Part shown: piece after piece, positions 1 to 7,450 of the stretch
Layout of the letters: each line of letters opens with the position of its first letter
How positions within the stretch are numbered: position 1 is the stretch's first letter
Assembly (NCBI RefSeq): GCF_039541115.1
Contig: NZ_BAABFP010000002.1
Span: forward strand, 1,106,747 to 1,170,746
Source of the DNA: Angustibacter luteus
Lineage (GTDB): Bacteria > Actinomycetota > Actinomycetes > Actinomycetales > Angustibacteraceae
Length of the DNA stretch: 64,000 nucleotides
Direction of reading: 5' to 3'
Translations under genes and position numbers: made by a program
Notes under the pieces: model-generated
The model's database searches: none
Told to the model about the DNA's origin: nothing
The model's input: only the letters and a program-made list of their open reading frames with translations

Positions 1-359
1 ACCTCGAATCCGCGGTCGGTCAGGACCGCCTCGACGCCGCGCCCGTCGCAGGTGCTGGCCCGCCGGACGACGAGGCCGTCGCGCTCCAACCGAGAGACGG
101 TGTGGGTGAGCCGGCTGCGTGAGCTGACCACGTGCTTGGCCAGGTCCGACATGCGCAGCACCCGGCTCGGGGACTCCGACAGCCGGACGAGGATCTCGTA
201 CTCGGGGTGGCTCAGGCCGTGGCACTCCAGACCGCGGCGCAGCTCCTCGTCGAGCAGCCGGCCGGCCCGCAGGTAGGACCGCCAGGCCTGCTGCTCCTCG
301 GCGTCCAACCATCGTGTGGTCGGCTCGGCGGCCGTGCGGGGTCCGGTGCTCGTGCTCAT
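1..359 (-). CDS. MarR-family transcriptional regulator (3' part missing)
   Basis: The gene starts at ATG 359 on the minus strand and runs off the left edge, so the C-terminus is missing. The visible 119 or so residues carry a winged-helix MarR core: an SHPEYEILVRLSE helix, then MSDLAKHVVSSRSRLTHTV as the recognition region, then RLERDGLVVRR as the wing. The family binds palindromic sites as dimers and often represses a divergent neighbour. The neighbour here is the YceI gene at 473, with about 113 bases between the two starts. A TAGTAT box lies 6 bases before the ATG, so the mRNA may be leaderless. The ligand is unknown. Confidence 0.9.
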   Translation of the reverse strand, partial: MSTSTGPRTAAEPTTRWLDAEEQQAWRSYLRAGRLLDEELRRGLECHGLSHPEYEILVRLSESPSRVLRMSDLAKHVVSSRSRLTHTVSRLERDGLVVRRASTCDGRGVEAVLTDRGFE

Positions 360-371
360 GATGTGATACTA
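360..371 (-). promoter_or_regulatory. Candidate leaderless promoter -10 box of the MarR gene
   Basis: On the minus strand TAGTAT (366-371) stands 6 bases before the ATG of the MarR gene. That places transcription start at or next to the start codon. No Shine-Dalgarno sequence could fit in this gap. Confidence 0.45.
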
Positions 372-410
372 CCTGGTGAAAAGTTGAACTGTAAACGAAA
401 TAGATCTATG

Positions 411-430
411 GTGGTTGAAGTTACAACCAC
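411..430. promoter_or_regulatory. Inverted repeat between marR and yceI, candidate operator
   Basis: GTGGTTG and CAACCAC form a perfect 7-bp inverted repeat with a 6-base centre. It lies in the short, locally AT-rich spacer between the divergent MarR and YceI genes, about 43 bases before the YceI start. Size and position fit a MarR operator. Binding is inferred only. Confidence 0.4.
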
Positions 431-472
431 CGCAGGACCCCACAGACATCGACAGGAAATCAGGGAGCGTCA

Positions 473-1036
473 ATGACCGCCACCGCCACCACCCTCGCAG
501 GCCTCACCACCGGCACCTGGACCATCGACTCCTCGCACACCGAGGTCGGCTTCGTCGTCCGCCACATGATGGTCAGCAAGGTCAAGGGCCGGTTCAGCAA
601 GGTCGAGGGCACCATCACCGTCGCCGAGAACGTGCTCGAGTCGAGCGTGCAGGCCACCGTCGCCGCCGCCAGCATCGACACCCGCGACGACAACCGCGAC
701 AACCACCTGCGCTCGGCCGACTTCTTCGACGCCGAGACCTACCCCGAGCTCACCTTCGCCTCCACCGGCATCCGCGCCGACGGCGACGACTTCCTGCTGG
801 ACGGCGACCTGACCATCAAGGGCGTCACCCGTCCGGTCACCTTCGAGCTCGAGTACAACGGTGCGGCCGGCAACCCGATGGCCGGGGGCAACCCGACCGC
901 CGGCTTCTCCGCCGAGACCGAGATCAGCCGCAAGGACTTCGGCCTGGAGTGGAACGTCGCGCTCGAGACCGGCGGCGTGCTGGTCGGCGACAAGGTCAAG
1001 CTCGTCCTCGAGGTCGAGGCCGGCAAGTCCGCCTGA
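473..1036 (+). CDS. YceI family protein
   Basis: This 187-residue protein matches the YceI lipocalin-like fold along its length. It opens with TWTIDSSHTEVGFVVRHMMV, followed by VKGRF, a strand-rich core, SADFFDAETYPELTF, and a C-terminal GDKVKLVLEVEA strand. YceI proteins bind long isoprenoid or amphiphilic ligands in a beta barrel. Some are periplasmic, but this one has no signal peptide and is probably cytoplasmic, as is common in actinobacteria. AGGGAG sits about 6 bases before the ATG. The divergent MarR gene and the palindrome at 411-430 suggest local control. The ligand cannot be told from the sequence. Confidence 0.92.
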   Translation: MTATATTLAGLTTGTWTIDSSHTEVGFVVRHMMVSKVKGRFSKVEGTITVAENVLESSVQATVAAASIDTRDDNRDNHLRSADFFDAETYPELTFASTGIRADGDDFLLDGDLTIKGVTRPVTFELEYNGAAGNPMAGGNPTAGFSAETEISRKDFGLEWNVALETGGVLVGDKVKLVLEVEAGKSA

Positions 1037-1048
1037 CCCACCCGCACG

Positions 1049-1123
1049 TTTCCGCCACTCAGGCCGGTTTTCCTCACGGGAAACCGGCCTGAGTCGCGGA
1101 AAGCGGACTGAGTGGCGGAAGCG
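1049..1123. terminator. Long inverted repeat between convergent yceI and hemB, likely bidirectional terminator
   Basis: Positions 1049-1070 and 1081-1102 form a 22-bp stem with one mismatch around a 10-base loop. A third, partial copy of the arm follows at 1103-1123. The arm begins TTTCCGCCACTCAGGCC. It lies between the stops of two convergent genes and has no T-run. A related repeat occupies another convergent junction at 29100-29199, so it also belongs to a dispersed repeat family. Confidence 0.6.
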
Positions 1124-1136
1124 GGGGGGTGGGCGG

Positions 1137-2111
1137 TCAGCGGAGGGTGCGCGCGACCTCGGCAGCCCAGTAGGTCAGCACGATCTGCGCCCCGGCCCGC
1201 TTGATCCCCACGAGCGACTCCATGATCGCCCGCTCGCGGTCGATCATCCCCGCAGCGGCAGCCGCCTCGACCATCGCGTACTCGCCGCTCACCTGGTACG
1301 CCGCGACCGGGACGTCGGACACCTCGGCCACCGCCCGCACCACGTCCAGGTACGGCATGGCCGGCTTCACCATCACCAGGTCGGCGCCCTCCTCGAGGTC
1401 GAGCCGCACCTCGCGCAGCGCCTCCGTGGCGTTCGCCGGGTCCTGCTGGTAGCTCATCCGGTCGCCGGTCAGCGTCGACTCGACGGCCTCGCGGAACGGC
1501 CCGAAGAACGCGGACGCGTACTTGGCCGCGTACGCCAGCACGAGGACGTCGTCCCGGCCCGCCGCGTCGAGCGCGGCCCGGACGTACCCGACCTGGCCGT
1601 CCATCATCCCGGAGAGCCCCACGACGTGGGCGCCCGCGTCGGCCTGGGCGAGCGCCATCGAGGCGTACCGCGCGAGCGTGGCGTCGTTGTCGACGGACCC
1701 GTCCACCGCCAGCACCCCGCAGTGCCCGTGGTCGGTGAACTCGTCCAGGCACAGGTCAGCCATCACGACCGTGTCGTCGCCGACCTCCTCGCGCACCGCC
1801 CGCAGCGCGACGTTCAGGATGCCGTCGGGGTCGTCGGCGCCGGAGCCGACCGCGTCCCGCGCCGCCGGGACACCGAACAGCATGATCCCGCCCAGCCCGA
1901 GCTCGACGACCTCACGGGCCGTCTTGCGCAGCGACTCCAGCGAGTGCTGGACGACGCCCGGCATCGAGGTCAGCGGGACCGGCTCGGTGGCGCCCTCACG
2001 GACGAACACCGGCAGCACCAGGTCCGCCGGGTGCAGCCGGGTCTCGGCCACCAGCCGCCGCACCGACGGCGTGGAACGCAGTCGGCGCGGCCGCTGGGCC
2101 GGGTATCCCAT
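1137..2111 (-). CDS. hemB: Delta-aminolevulinic acid dehydratase (porphobilinogen synthase)
   Basis: HemB condenses two 5-aminolevulinate molecules into porphobilinogen in the cytoplasm. From the ATG at 2111 the product has 324 residues, normal for the family, and begins [20 protein letters not shown]. Family hallmarks are [10 protein letters not shown] near the start, the [16 protein letters not shown] metal and active-site segment, the Schiff-base lysine region [11 protein letters not shown] and the YQVSGEY segment. An upstream in-frame extension overlaps the hemD gene and is not family-like, so it was rejected. It is the last gene of the rex-hem operon, 4 bases after the hemD stop. Confidence 0.96.
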   Translation of the reverse strand: MGYPAQRPRRLRSTPSVRRLVAETRLHPADLVLPVFVREGATEPVPLTSMPGVVQHSLESLRKTAREVVELGLGGIMLFGVPAARDAVGSGADDPDGILNVALRAVREEVGDDTVVMADLCLDEFTDHGHCGVLAVDGSVDNDATLARYASMALAQADAGAHVVGLSGMMDGQVGYVRAALDAAGRDDVLVLAYAAKYASAFFGPFREAVESTLTGDRMSYQQDPANATEALREVRLDLEEGADLVMVKPAMPYLDVVRAVAEVSDVPVAAYQVSGEYAMVEAAAAAGMIDRERAIMESLVGIKRAGAQIVLTYWAAEVARTLR

Positions 2112-2115
2112 CAGC

Positions 2116-3759
2116 TCAGCGCGCCTTGCGGCGGGCCGAGTTCTTCCGCTCGCTCGGGCGCACCACCGGCTCGCCCGCCTCGAGGGCCGAGAGCCGCAGC
2201 GCCGCGCCGTACTCGGCGAGCGCCTCGACGAGCGCACCCGAGCTGGCCTCCGGCGCCAGGACGTCGACCCGCAGGCCGTGCTCCTCGGCGGTCTTCGCCG
2301 TCGCCGGGCCGATGCACGCCACCACGGTCGACGCGTGCGGCTTGCCGGCGATGCCGACCAGGTTGCGCACGGTCGAGGACGAGGTGAACACGACCGCGTC
2401 GAAGGTGCCGGACTTGATCGCCTCGCGGACCGGCGCGGCCGGCGGAGCGGCGCGCACCGTGCGGTAGGCGGTGACGTCGTCCACCTCCCAGCCGATCTCG
2501 TGCAGGCCGGCCACCAGGGTGTCCGTGGCGATGTCGGCGCGCGGCAGGAACACCCGGTTGATGGGGTCCAGCACGTCGTCGAACGGCGGCCAGTCCTCGA
2601 GCAGGCCGTGCGCGGACTGCTCGCCGCTGGGCACCAGGTCGGGCTCGATGCCCCACTCCTGGAGCGCGCGGGCGGTGACGCCGCCGACGGCGGCGACCTT
2701 CAGGCCGGAGAAGGCGCGGGCGTCGAGCCCGAACTCCTCGAACTTCTCGCGGACGGCGCGCACCGCGTTGACGCTGGTGAAGCCGACCCACTCGTAGCGG
2801 CCGGTGACCAGGCCCTTGATCGCCCGCTCCATCTGCTGCGGGGTGCGCGGCGGCTCGACCGAGATGGTCGGCACGACCTCGCTGACCGCACCGAACTCGG
2901 CGAGCCGGTCCGTGGTGGCGTGCGCCTGGTCCTTGGTGCGCGGCACCAGGACGCGCCAGCCGAACAGCGGCTTGGTCTCGTACCAGGACAGCTCGTCGCG
3001 CAGCGCCACCGGCGCCCCGACGACGGCCAGCACGGGACGCTCCAGGCCGGCGCCGGCGACCGTCGCCGAGGCGTCGGCCAGCGTCGCGGTCAACGTGCGC
3101 TGCTCGGTCGACGTCCCGCGGCTGGTCACCGCGACGGGCGTCGTCTCGGCCCGTCCGGCGGCCAGCAGGTCGGCCAGCGCGGCCGTCACGACGGGCGGCT
3201 CGCCCATGATCACGACGGTGACGTCGTCCCCGGTCGAGCGGGACCAGTCGACCTTGGTGTCGTGCGGGGTGATGACGTGGACGGCGCGGCTGGCCTTGGT
3301 GGTCAGCGGTACGCCCGCGTACGCCGGCACCGCGCTGACTGCCGAGACACCGGGCACGACCTCGAACGGCACGCTGGCCTTGCGGCAGGCCAGGGCCTCC
3401 TCGGCCAGGCCGTTGAACGTCGACGGGTCGCCGTCCATGAGCCGCACGACACGCCGGCCGCCCTTGGCGGACCGGGTGACGAGCTTGGCCCGGTTGGCCT
3501 GGGTGAGCGGGGCGCCGTCGACACCGAACGCGGCGTCGACGTACTCGACGTCGGGCCGGGCCCAGCGGGCGACGTCGTCCTCGCGCAGGAGCTGGTCGAG
3601 GACGACGACGTCGGCCGCGGCGATCAGGTCCACGGCACGCAGGGTCAGCAGGCCGGGGTCACCGGGCCCGGTGCCGACGAAGGCGACCGTTCCCGTGGAC
3701 CTGGCTGGCGCGTTGCCCTGAGCGTCGGTGGTGCTGCGGGCGGGGGGCGTGGGGGTCAC
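2116..3759 (-). CDS. hemD: Fused uroporphyrinogen-III C-methyltransferase / uroporphyrinogen-III synthase
   Basis: This 547-residue protein has two enzymes in series. The N-terminal half (about residues 20-250) is a SUMT/CobA-type methyltransferase: [18 protein letters not shown], then [12 protein letters not shown] and a [20 protein letters not shown] segment. The C-terminal half (about 265-520) is Hem[35 protein letters not shown] and [10 protein letters not shown]. It makes uroporphyrinogen III and methylates it towards precorrin-2 for siroheme or cobalamin. The GTG start overlaps the hemC stop as GTGA. The fusion is common in actinobacteria. The tail is basic (KNSARRKAR). Confidence 0.95.
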   Translation of the reverse strand: MTPTPPARSTTDAQGNAPARSTGTVAFVGTGPGDPGLLTLRAVDLIAAADVVVLDQLLREDDVARWARPDVEYVDAAFGVDGAPLTQANRAKLVTRSAKGGRRVVRLMDGDPSTFNGLAEEALACRKASVPFEVVPGVSAVSAVPAYAGVPLTTKASRAVHVITPHDTKVDWSRSTGDDVTVVIMGEPPVVTAALADLLAAGRAETTPVAVTSRGTSTEQRTLTATLADASATVAGAGLERPVLAVVGAPVALRDELSWYETKPLFGWRVLVPRTKDQAHATTDRLAEFGAVSEVVPTISVEPPRTPQQMERAIKGLVTGRYEWVGFTSVNAVRAVREKFEEFGLDARAFSGLKVAAVGGVTARALQEWGIEPDLVPSGEQSAHGLLEDWPPFDDVLDPINRVFLPRADIATDTLVAGLHEIGWEVDDVTAYRTVRAAPPAAPVREAIKSGTFDAVVFTSSSTVRNLVGIAGKPHASTVVACIGPATAKTAEEHGLRVDVLAPEASSGALVEALAEYGAALRLSALEAGEPVVRPSERKNSARRKAR

Positions 3760-4799
3760 GAGACACGCTCCGTTGAGTGCTGGTGGTTGGACAGGTCGGA
3801 CGTGCTGGGGTCGTGCGCGGTGGAGCCTGGGTCGGGTTGAGGGGGGTGGTGCGTGACGAGGTCGGCGGCGCCGTCCTCGAGCAGCTCCGCGGCCAGCGTG
3901 CGGCCGAGCTCGACCGGCTGGTCGAAGGGTCCGGAAGCGCTGCGGCGCAGCAGGTCCGAGCCGTCCGGCGCGGCGACGACCGCGCGCAGGAACAGCTCCA
4001 GGACGACGTGGCCGTCGGCGTCCAGCGACTCGACGACCTCGGCCAGCGCCCCGACCGGCGCCGTGCAGCCGGCCTCCAGGGCGGCGAGCAGCGCCCGTTC
4101 GGCGGTGACCGCGGCCCGGGTGTCGGGGTCGTCCAGCGCGGCGAGCGCCGCCACCAGGTGGGTGTCGTCGGCGCGGCACTCGACCGCGAGCGCGCCCTGG
4201 CCGGCTGCGGGCAGCACCTGCAGGGGGTCGAGCACCTCGGTGGCCTCGTCAGCGCGATCGAGCCGGATGAGGCCGGCGCGAGCCAGCAGGACGCCGTCCA
4301 GCACGCCGTCGTGGACGAACCCGATCCGGGTGTCCACGTTGCCGCGCACGGGTTCCAGCTCGAGGCCCAGGCCGAGCGCGAGCACCTGGGCGGCCCGGCG
4401 CGGCGAGCCGGTGCCGAGCCGTGAGCCGGCCGGCAGCTCGCCGAGCGTGAGCCCGTCGCGCGCCACCAGGACGTCGCGGGCGTCCGAGCGCACGGGGACC
4501 GCGGCGATGGTCAGGCCCGGCTCGGGCGTGGTGGGCAGGTCCTTGAGCGAGTGGACGGCGAGGTCGACCTCACCGGCCAGCAGCGCGGCCCGCAGTGCGG
4601 CGGCGAAGACCCCGGTGCCGCCGATCTGGGTGAGGTGCTCGCGGCTCACATCGCCCTCGGTGGTCACCTCGACGAGCTCGACCGCGCTGCCGGTGGCGGC
4701 GGTGATCGCCGCGGCGACCTGGCCGCTCTGGGCCATCGCGAGCGGGCTGCGTCGGGTGCCGAGGCGCAGCGCCTGGGGGGAAGGGGTGGCAGCGGTCAT
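3756..4799 (-). CDS. hemC: Hydroxymethylbilane synthase (porphobilinogen deaminase)
   Basis: HemC polymerises four porphobilinogens on its dipyrromethane cofactor. The 347-residue product opens with [16 protein letters not shown]. It has the HSLKDLPT segment, [19 protein letters not shown], the conserved [12 protein letters not shown], and the cofactor cysteine in [11 protein letters not shown]. The last 30 or so residues ([19 protein letters not shown] onward) are a low-complexity tail beyond the usual end. The ATG overlaps the hemA stop as ATGA, so hemA, hemC and hemD are translationally coupled. Confidence 0.96.
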   Translation of the reverse strand: MTAATPSPQALRLGTRRSPLAMAQSGQVAAAITAATGSAVELVEVTTEGDVSREHLTQIGGTGVFAAALRAALLAGEVDLAVHSLKDLPTTPEPGLTIAAVPVRSDARDVLVARDGLTLGELPAGSRLGTGSPRRAAQVLALGLGLELEPVRGNVDTRIGFVHDGVLDGVLLARAGLIRLDRADEATEVLDPLQVLPAAGQGALAVECRADDTHLVAALAALDDPDTRAAVTAERALLAALEAGCTAPVGALAEVVESLDADGHVVLELFLRAVVAAPDGSDLLRRSASGPFDQPVELGRTLAAELLEDGAADLVTHHPPQPDPGSTAHDPSTSDLSNHQHSTERVS

Positions 4800-6142
4800 C
4801 GCGGACCACCCCCGGTGAGCAGGGCGGCGACGTCGCTCTCGGACGGCACCTCGGAGACGGCGCTGACCTCTTCGGGGTCCAGGTCGAAGAGCTCGCGCAG
4901 CGCCGCGGCGTAGGACCCGCCGTCGTGCCGGCTGGCCAGCTCCTTCACCCGCACGGTCGGCGCGTGCAGCAGCTTCTCGACGACGCGGTGCACGGTCTGC
5001 TCGAGCTCGTCGCGCACGGCCGGGTCGATCTCGCGGACCCGGTTGCCCAGGCGGGCCAGCTCGGCGTCCACGACCTCGGCGGCCCGCGCGCGCAGCGCCA
5101 CCACGGTCGGCGCCACGGCCTGCACCCGCACCGAGGTCAGGTAGTCCTCGACCTCACCGTCGACGAGCCGGCGGACCTGGTCGACGTCCTCGCCCAGCTC
5201 GGCGGCGGACAGGTCCTGGCCGAGCACCTCGAGGTCCGCCACGTGCACGCCCCGCAGCTCGGCGACCAGCGGGTCGACGTCGCGCGGCAGCCCCAGGTCG
5301 ACGTACAGCTGCGGGCGGTCCGGCCGGAGCGCGGCCCGCTGCTCGGCGGCGGCGCGGGCGGTGTCGACGTCCACGACGTGCCCGACGGCGCCGGTGCACG
5401 AGATGACCAGGTCGGCCCGGGCGAGCTCGGCGGCCAGGTCGGGGAGCGCGACCCAGCGACCGCCGACGGCGGCCGCGACGCGCTCGGCGTGCTCGGGCGT
5501 GCGGTTCGCCACCGTGATCGAGCCGGCGGCCTCGCGGTACACGGTGGTGGCAGCCAGGGCGCTCATCGACCCGGCGCCGACGACCAGCACGTCCAGCTCG
5601 GTCAGCGGGCCGACGACCTGCTCGGCGCGACGTAGCCCGGCGCCGACCAGTGAGGCGCCCGCGCGGTCGATCCCGGTCTCGGCGTGCGCCCGCTTGCCGA
5701 CCCGCAGCGCCTGCTGCATCAGGGGTTCGAGCACCCGGCCGGTGTCGCCGGCCTCGTGCGCGCTGCGCAGCGCCTGGCGCAGCTGGCCGAGCACCTGGCT
5801 CTCGCCGACGGCCATCGAGTCCAGGCCGCAGGCCACGGAGAACAGGTGCGTGACCGCGCGGTCCGCGTAGTGCACGTAGAGGTGGTCCTTGAGCTCGTCC
5901 AGGGCCAGCCCGGTCGAGCGGCAGAGCGCGTCGCCCAGGTCGGTCAGGCCGCCGTGGAACGTGGTGACCTCGGCGTAGACCTCGACCCGGTTGCAGGTGG
6001 CCAGCACCAGCGACTCGCTGACGTGCTCGCCCCGCAGGACGACGCCGGCCAGGTCGCGGGCGGCGTCCGGGGACAGCGCGGCACGCTCCAGCAGGTCGAG
6101 CGGGGCGGTCCGGTGGGACAGGCCGATGGCGAGCAGGCTCAT
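4796..6142 (-). CDS. hemA: Glutamyl-tRNA reductase
   Basis: HemA reduces glutamyl-tRNA to glutamate-1-semialdehyde, the first committed step of C5-pathway heme synthesis. From ATG 6142 it is 448 residues long. It shows the N-terminal catalytic domain ([14 protein letters not shown], then [10 protein letters not shown] with the catalytic cysteine), the [15 protein letters not shown] signature, a Rossmann domain with [16 protein letters not shown], and an alpha-helical dimerisation C-terminus. The longer in-frame N-terminal extension overlaps rex and is rejected. The start overlaps the rex stop (ATGA). Confidence 0.96.
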   Translation of the reverse strand: MSLLAIGLSHRTAPLDLLERAALSPDAARDLAGVVLRGEHVSESLVLATCNRVEVYAEVTTFHGGLTDLGDALCRSTGLALDELKDHLYVHYADRAVTHLFSVACGLDSMAVGESQVLGQLRQALRSAHEAGDTGRVLEPLMQQALRVGKRAHAETGIDRAGASLVGAGLRRAEQVVGPLTELDVLVVGAGSMSALAATTVYREAAGSITVANRTPEHAERVAAAVGGRWVALPDLAAELARADLVISCTGAVGHVVDVDTARAAAEQRAALRPDRPQLYVDLGLPRDVDPLVAELRGVHVADLEVLGQDLSAAELGEDVDQVRRLVDGEVEDYLTSVRVQAVAPTVVALRARAAEVVDAELARLGNRVREIDPAVRDELEQTVHRVVEKLLHAPTVRVKELASRHDGGSYAAALRELFDLDPEEVSAVSEVPSESDVAALLTGGGPR

Positions 6143-6852
6143 GCGTCCCCCCCGGCGGCCAGCGTGCGGGTGGCGAGCGACGCCGCGTCGAGGGCGGCGC
6201 CGCTGGCCAGGGCCTTGCGCTGCTCGTGGAAGGCGAGGATCTGCAGCTCGGTGGACAGGTCGACCTTGCGCACGTCGACGTCGTCCGGGACGTTCAGCAC
6301 GCACGGCGCGAAGTTCAGCACGCTGCGCACCCCGGCGGCGACCAGCCGGTCGCAGACCTGCTGGGCCGGGCCGGCCGGCGTCGCGACGACCCCGATCGAG
6401 ATCGGACGCCGGGCGCTGACCTCCTCGAGGTCGTCCAGCGGCAGCACGGGCAGACCGGCGACCGTCTCACCCACGACCCGCGGGTCGGTGTCGAACAGCG
6501 CCACGACCTCGAAGCCGCGGGTGGCGAAGCCGGCGTAGCCGGCCAGCGCGTGACCCAGGTTGCCGATGCCGACGATGGCCACGGGCCAGTCCTGGGTGAG
6601 GCCGAGCTCGCGGGAGATCTGGTAGACGAGGTAGTCGACGTCGTAGCCGACGCCGCGCACCCCGTAGGAACCGAGGTGGGACAGGTCCTTGCGCAGCTTG
6701 GCGGAGTTGACTCCGGCTGCGACGGCGAGCTCCTCGGAGGACACGGTGGTGGTGTCGCGCTCCGCGAGGGCGCCGAGCGCGCGAAGGTACACGGGAAGCC
6801 GGGCAACGGTCGCCTCTGGGATGCCCCGGCGCGAGACCTGCTCGTCCTTCAC
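6139..6852 (-). CDS. rex: Redox-sensing transcriptional repressor Rex
   Basis: Rex senses the NADH/NAD+ ratio and releases DNA when NADH is high. The 237-residue protein has the N-terminal winged helix (IPEATVARLPVYLRAL, SSEELAVAAGVNSAKLRKDL, SYGVRGVGYDV) and a Rossmann domain with VAIVGIGNLGHALAGY. The ending FHEQRKALASGAA includes the domain-swapped C-terminal helix. It is the first gene of the heme operon. The region just upstream holds a site close to the known Rex operator, so it is probably autoregulated and controls heme synthesis with respiratory state. Confidence 0.96.
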   Translation of the reverse strand: MKDEQVSRRGIPEATVARLPVYLRALGALAERDTTTVSSEELAVAAGVNSAKLRKDLSHLGSYGVRGVGYDVDYLVYQISRELGLTQDWPVAIVGIGNLGHALAGYAGFATRGFEVVALFDTDPRVVGETVAGLPVLPLDDLEEVSARRPISIGVVATPAGPAQQVCDRLVAAGVRSVLNFAPCVLNVPDDVDVRKVDLSTELQILAFHEQRKALASGAALDAASLATRTLAAGGDA

Positions 6853-6972
6853 TGCGCCACTGCCTTCACCGCGCTGTCGCTACTCCTCGCTCACGGCAGA
6901 CCCCGCCGATGCCACTAGCAGACGGTCCGCACCGACGCGCTCCTGGGTGGGTCGCGTTCGGCGAACGGCTAC

Positions 6973-7001
6973 ACGATAAGCACTTGTGAAGGTGTGCACA
7001 A
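6973..7001 (-). promoter_or_regulatory. Candidate promoter of the rex-hem operon
   Basis: On the minus strand TTGTGC (6996-7001) and TATCGT (6973-6978) are separated by exactly 17 bases, a sigma-70-like layout. The start codon of rex is about 120 bases downstream. The -35 box lies inside the Rex-like operator, so bound Rex would block polymerase. Confidence 0.6.
6984..7001. promoter_or_regulatory. Rex operator (ROP-like site)
   Basis: TTGTGAAGGTGTGCACAA is an imperfect dyad with TTGTG and CACAA ends. The Rex consensus known from actinobacteria is TTGTGAA-N4-TTCACAA. The left half matches fully and the right half matches at the CACAA end. It overlaps the proposed -35 box upstream of rex itself. 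Confidence 0.75.
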
Positions 7002-7002
7002 A

Positions 7003-7018
7003 GTTGCGAGATCGCAAC
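7003..7018. promoter_or_regulatory. Perfect inverted repeat next to the Rex site
   Basis: GTTGCGA and TCGCAAC form a perfect 7-bp inverted repeat with a 2-base centre, one base away from the Rex-like site. It sits just upstream of the proposed -35 box of the rex operon. It may be a second operator. Its partner protein is unknown. Confidence 0.4.
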
Positions 7019-7039
7019 CGGACCGCTAAGTGACCCGGG

Positions 7040-7315
7040 TCACCCGCGTCGGGGCCGGAAGACGCCCAGCCGGCGGCCCTGCAACGCGTCCCGCAGGCGG
7101 CGCTCGTCGACCCGGTAGAAGTCGTGCTGGGAGCCGTCGACCAGCACGACCGGCACCATCTCTCCGTACTGGCGCAACAGGTCGGGGTCGTCGTCCACGT
7201 CGAGCTCGACCCAGCCGGCCCCGGTGTCCTCGGCGACCCGGCGGACCACCTCGCGGGCGTCGTCGCACAGGTGGCAGCCGTCCCGGCCGACCAACGTGAT
7301 CCGCGGCTCACCCAC
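7040..7315 (-). CDS. Glutaredoxin-like thiol-redox protein
   Basis: The product is a small thioredoxin-fold protein of 91 residues from the GTG at 7315. ITLVGRDGCHLCDDAREVV carries the CxxC redox motif, followed by WVELDVDDDPDLLRQYGEMVPVVLVDG with the family cis-proline in MVPVV. It matches the glutaredoxin-family gene that lies next to hemA in mycobacteria. The longer ATG start at 7351 would run into the palindromic repeat and adds nothing family-like, so the GTG was preferred. The substrate is unknown. It lies just upstream of the rex promoter on the same strand. Confidence 0.85.
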   Translation of the reverse strand: MGEPRITLVGRDGCHLCDDAREVVRRVAEDTGAGWVELDVDDDPDLLRQYGEMVPVVLVDGSQHDFYRVDERRLRDALQGRRLGVFRPRRG

Positions 7316-7338
7316 GCAGCCACCGTAACCCGCCCCTC

Positions 7339-7444
7339 CCGCGGTGATCATGCACGTTCGCCCACGGCTCCCCCTGCGGGCCGGGGCGAACGTGCATGAT
7401 CACCGCGGAGGTGGGGGGCGGGCCGGGGCGAACGTGCATGATCA
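7339..7444. repeat. Palindromic repeat cluster (three arms of a dispersed element)
   Basis: A 25-bp arm (7339-7363) is perfectly complementary to 7384-7408 around a 20-base loop. A further copy of the core GGGCGAACGTGCATGATCA lies at 7426-7444. The cluster fills the gap between the LuxR-family gene and the glutaredoxin gene, both on the minus strand. It could end transcription of the former. The same core occurs twice at 63010-63066. Confidence 0.8.
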
Positions 7445-7450
7445 CGGCGG

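Noticed and set aside
2112-2237. Longer HemB start giving 366 residues
   Set aside because: The extra 42 residues are arginine-rich, overlap the hemD gene on the same strand in another frame, and lack similarity to HemB.
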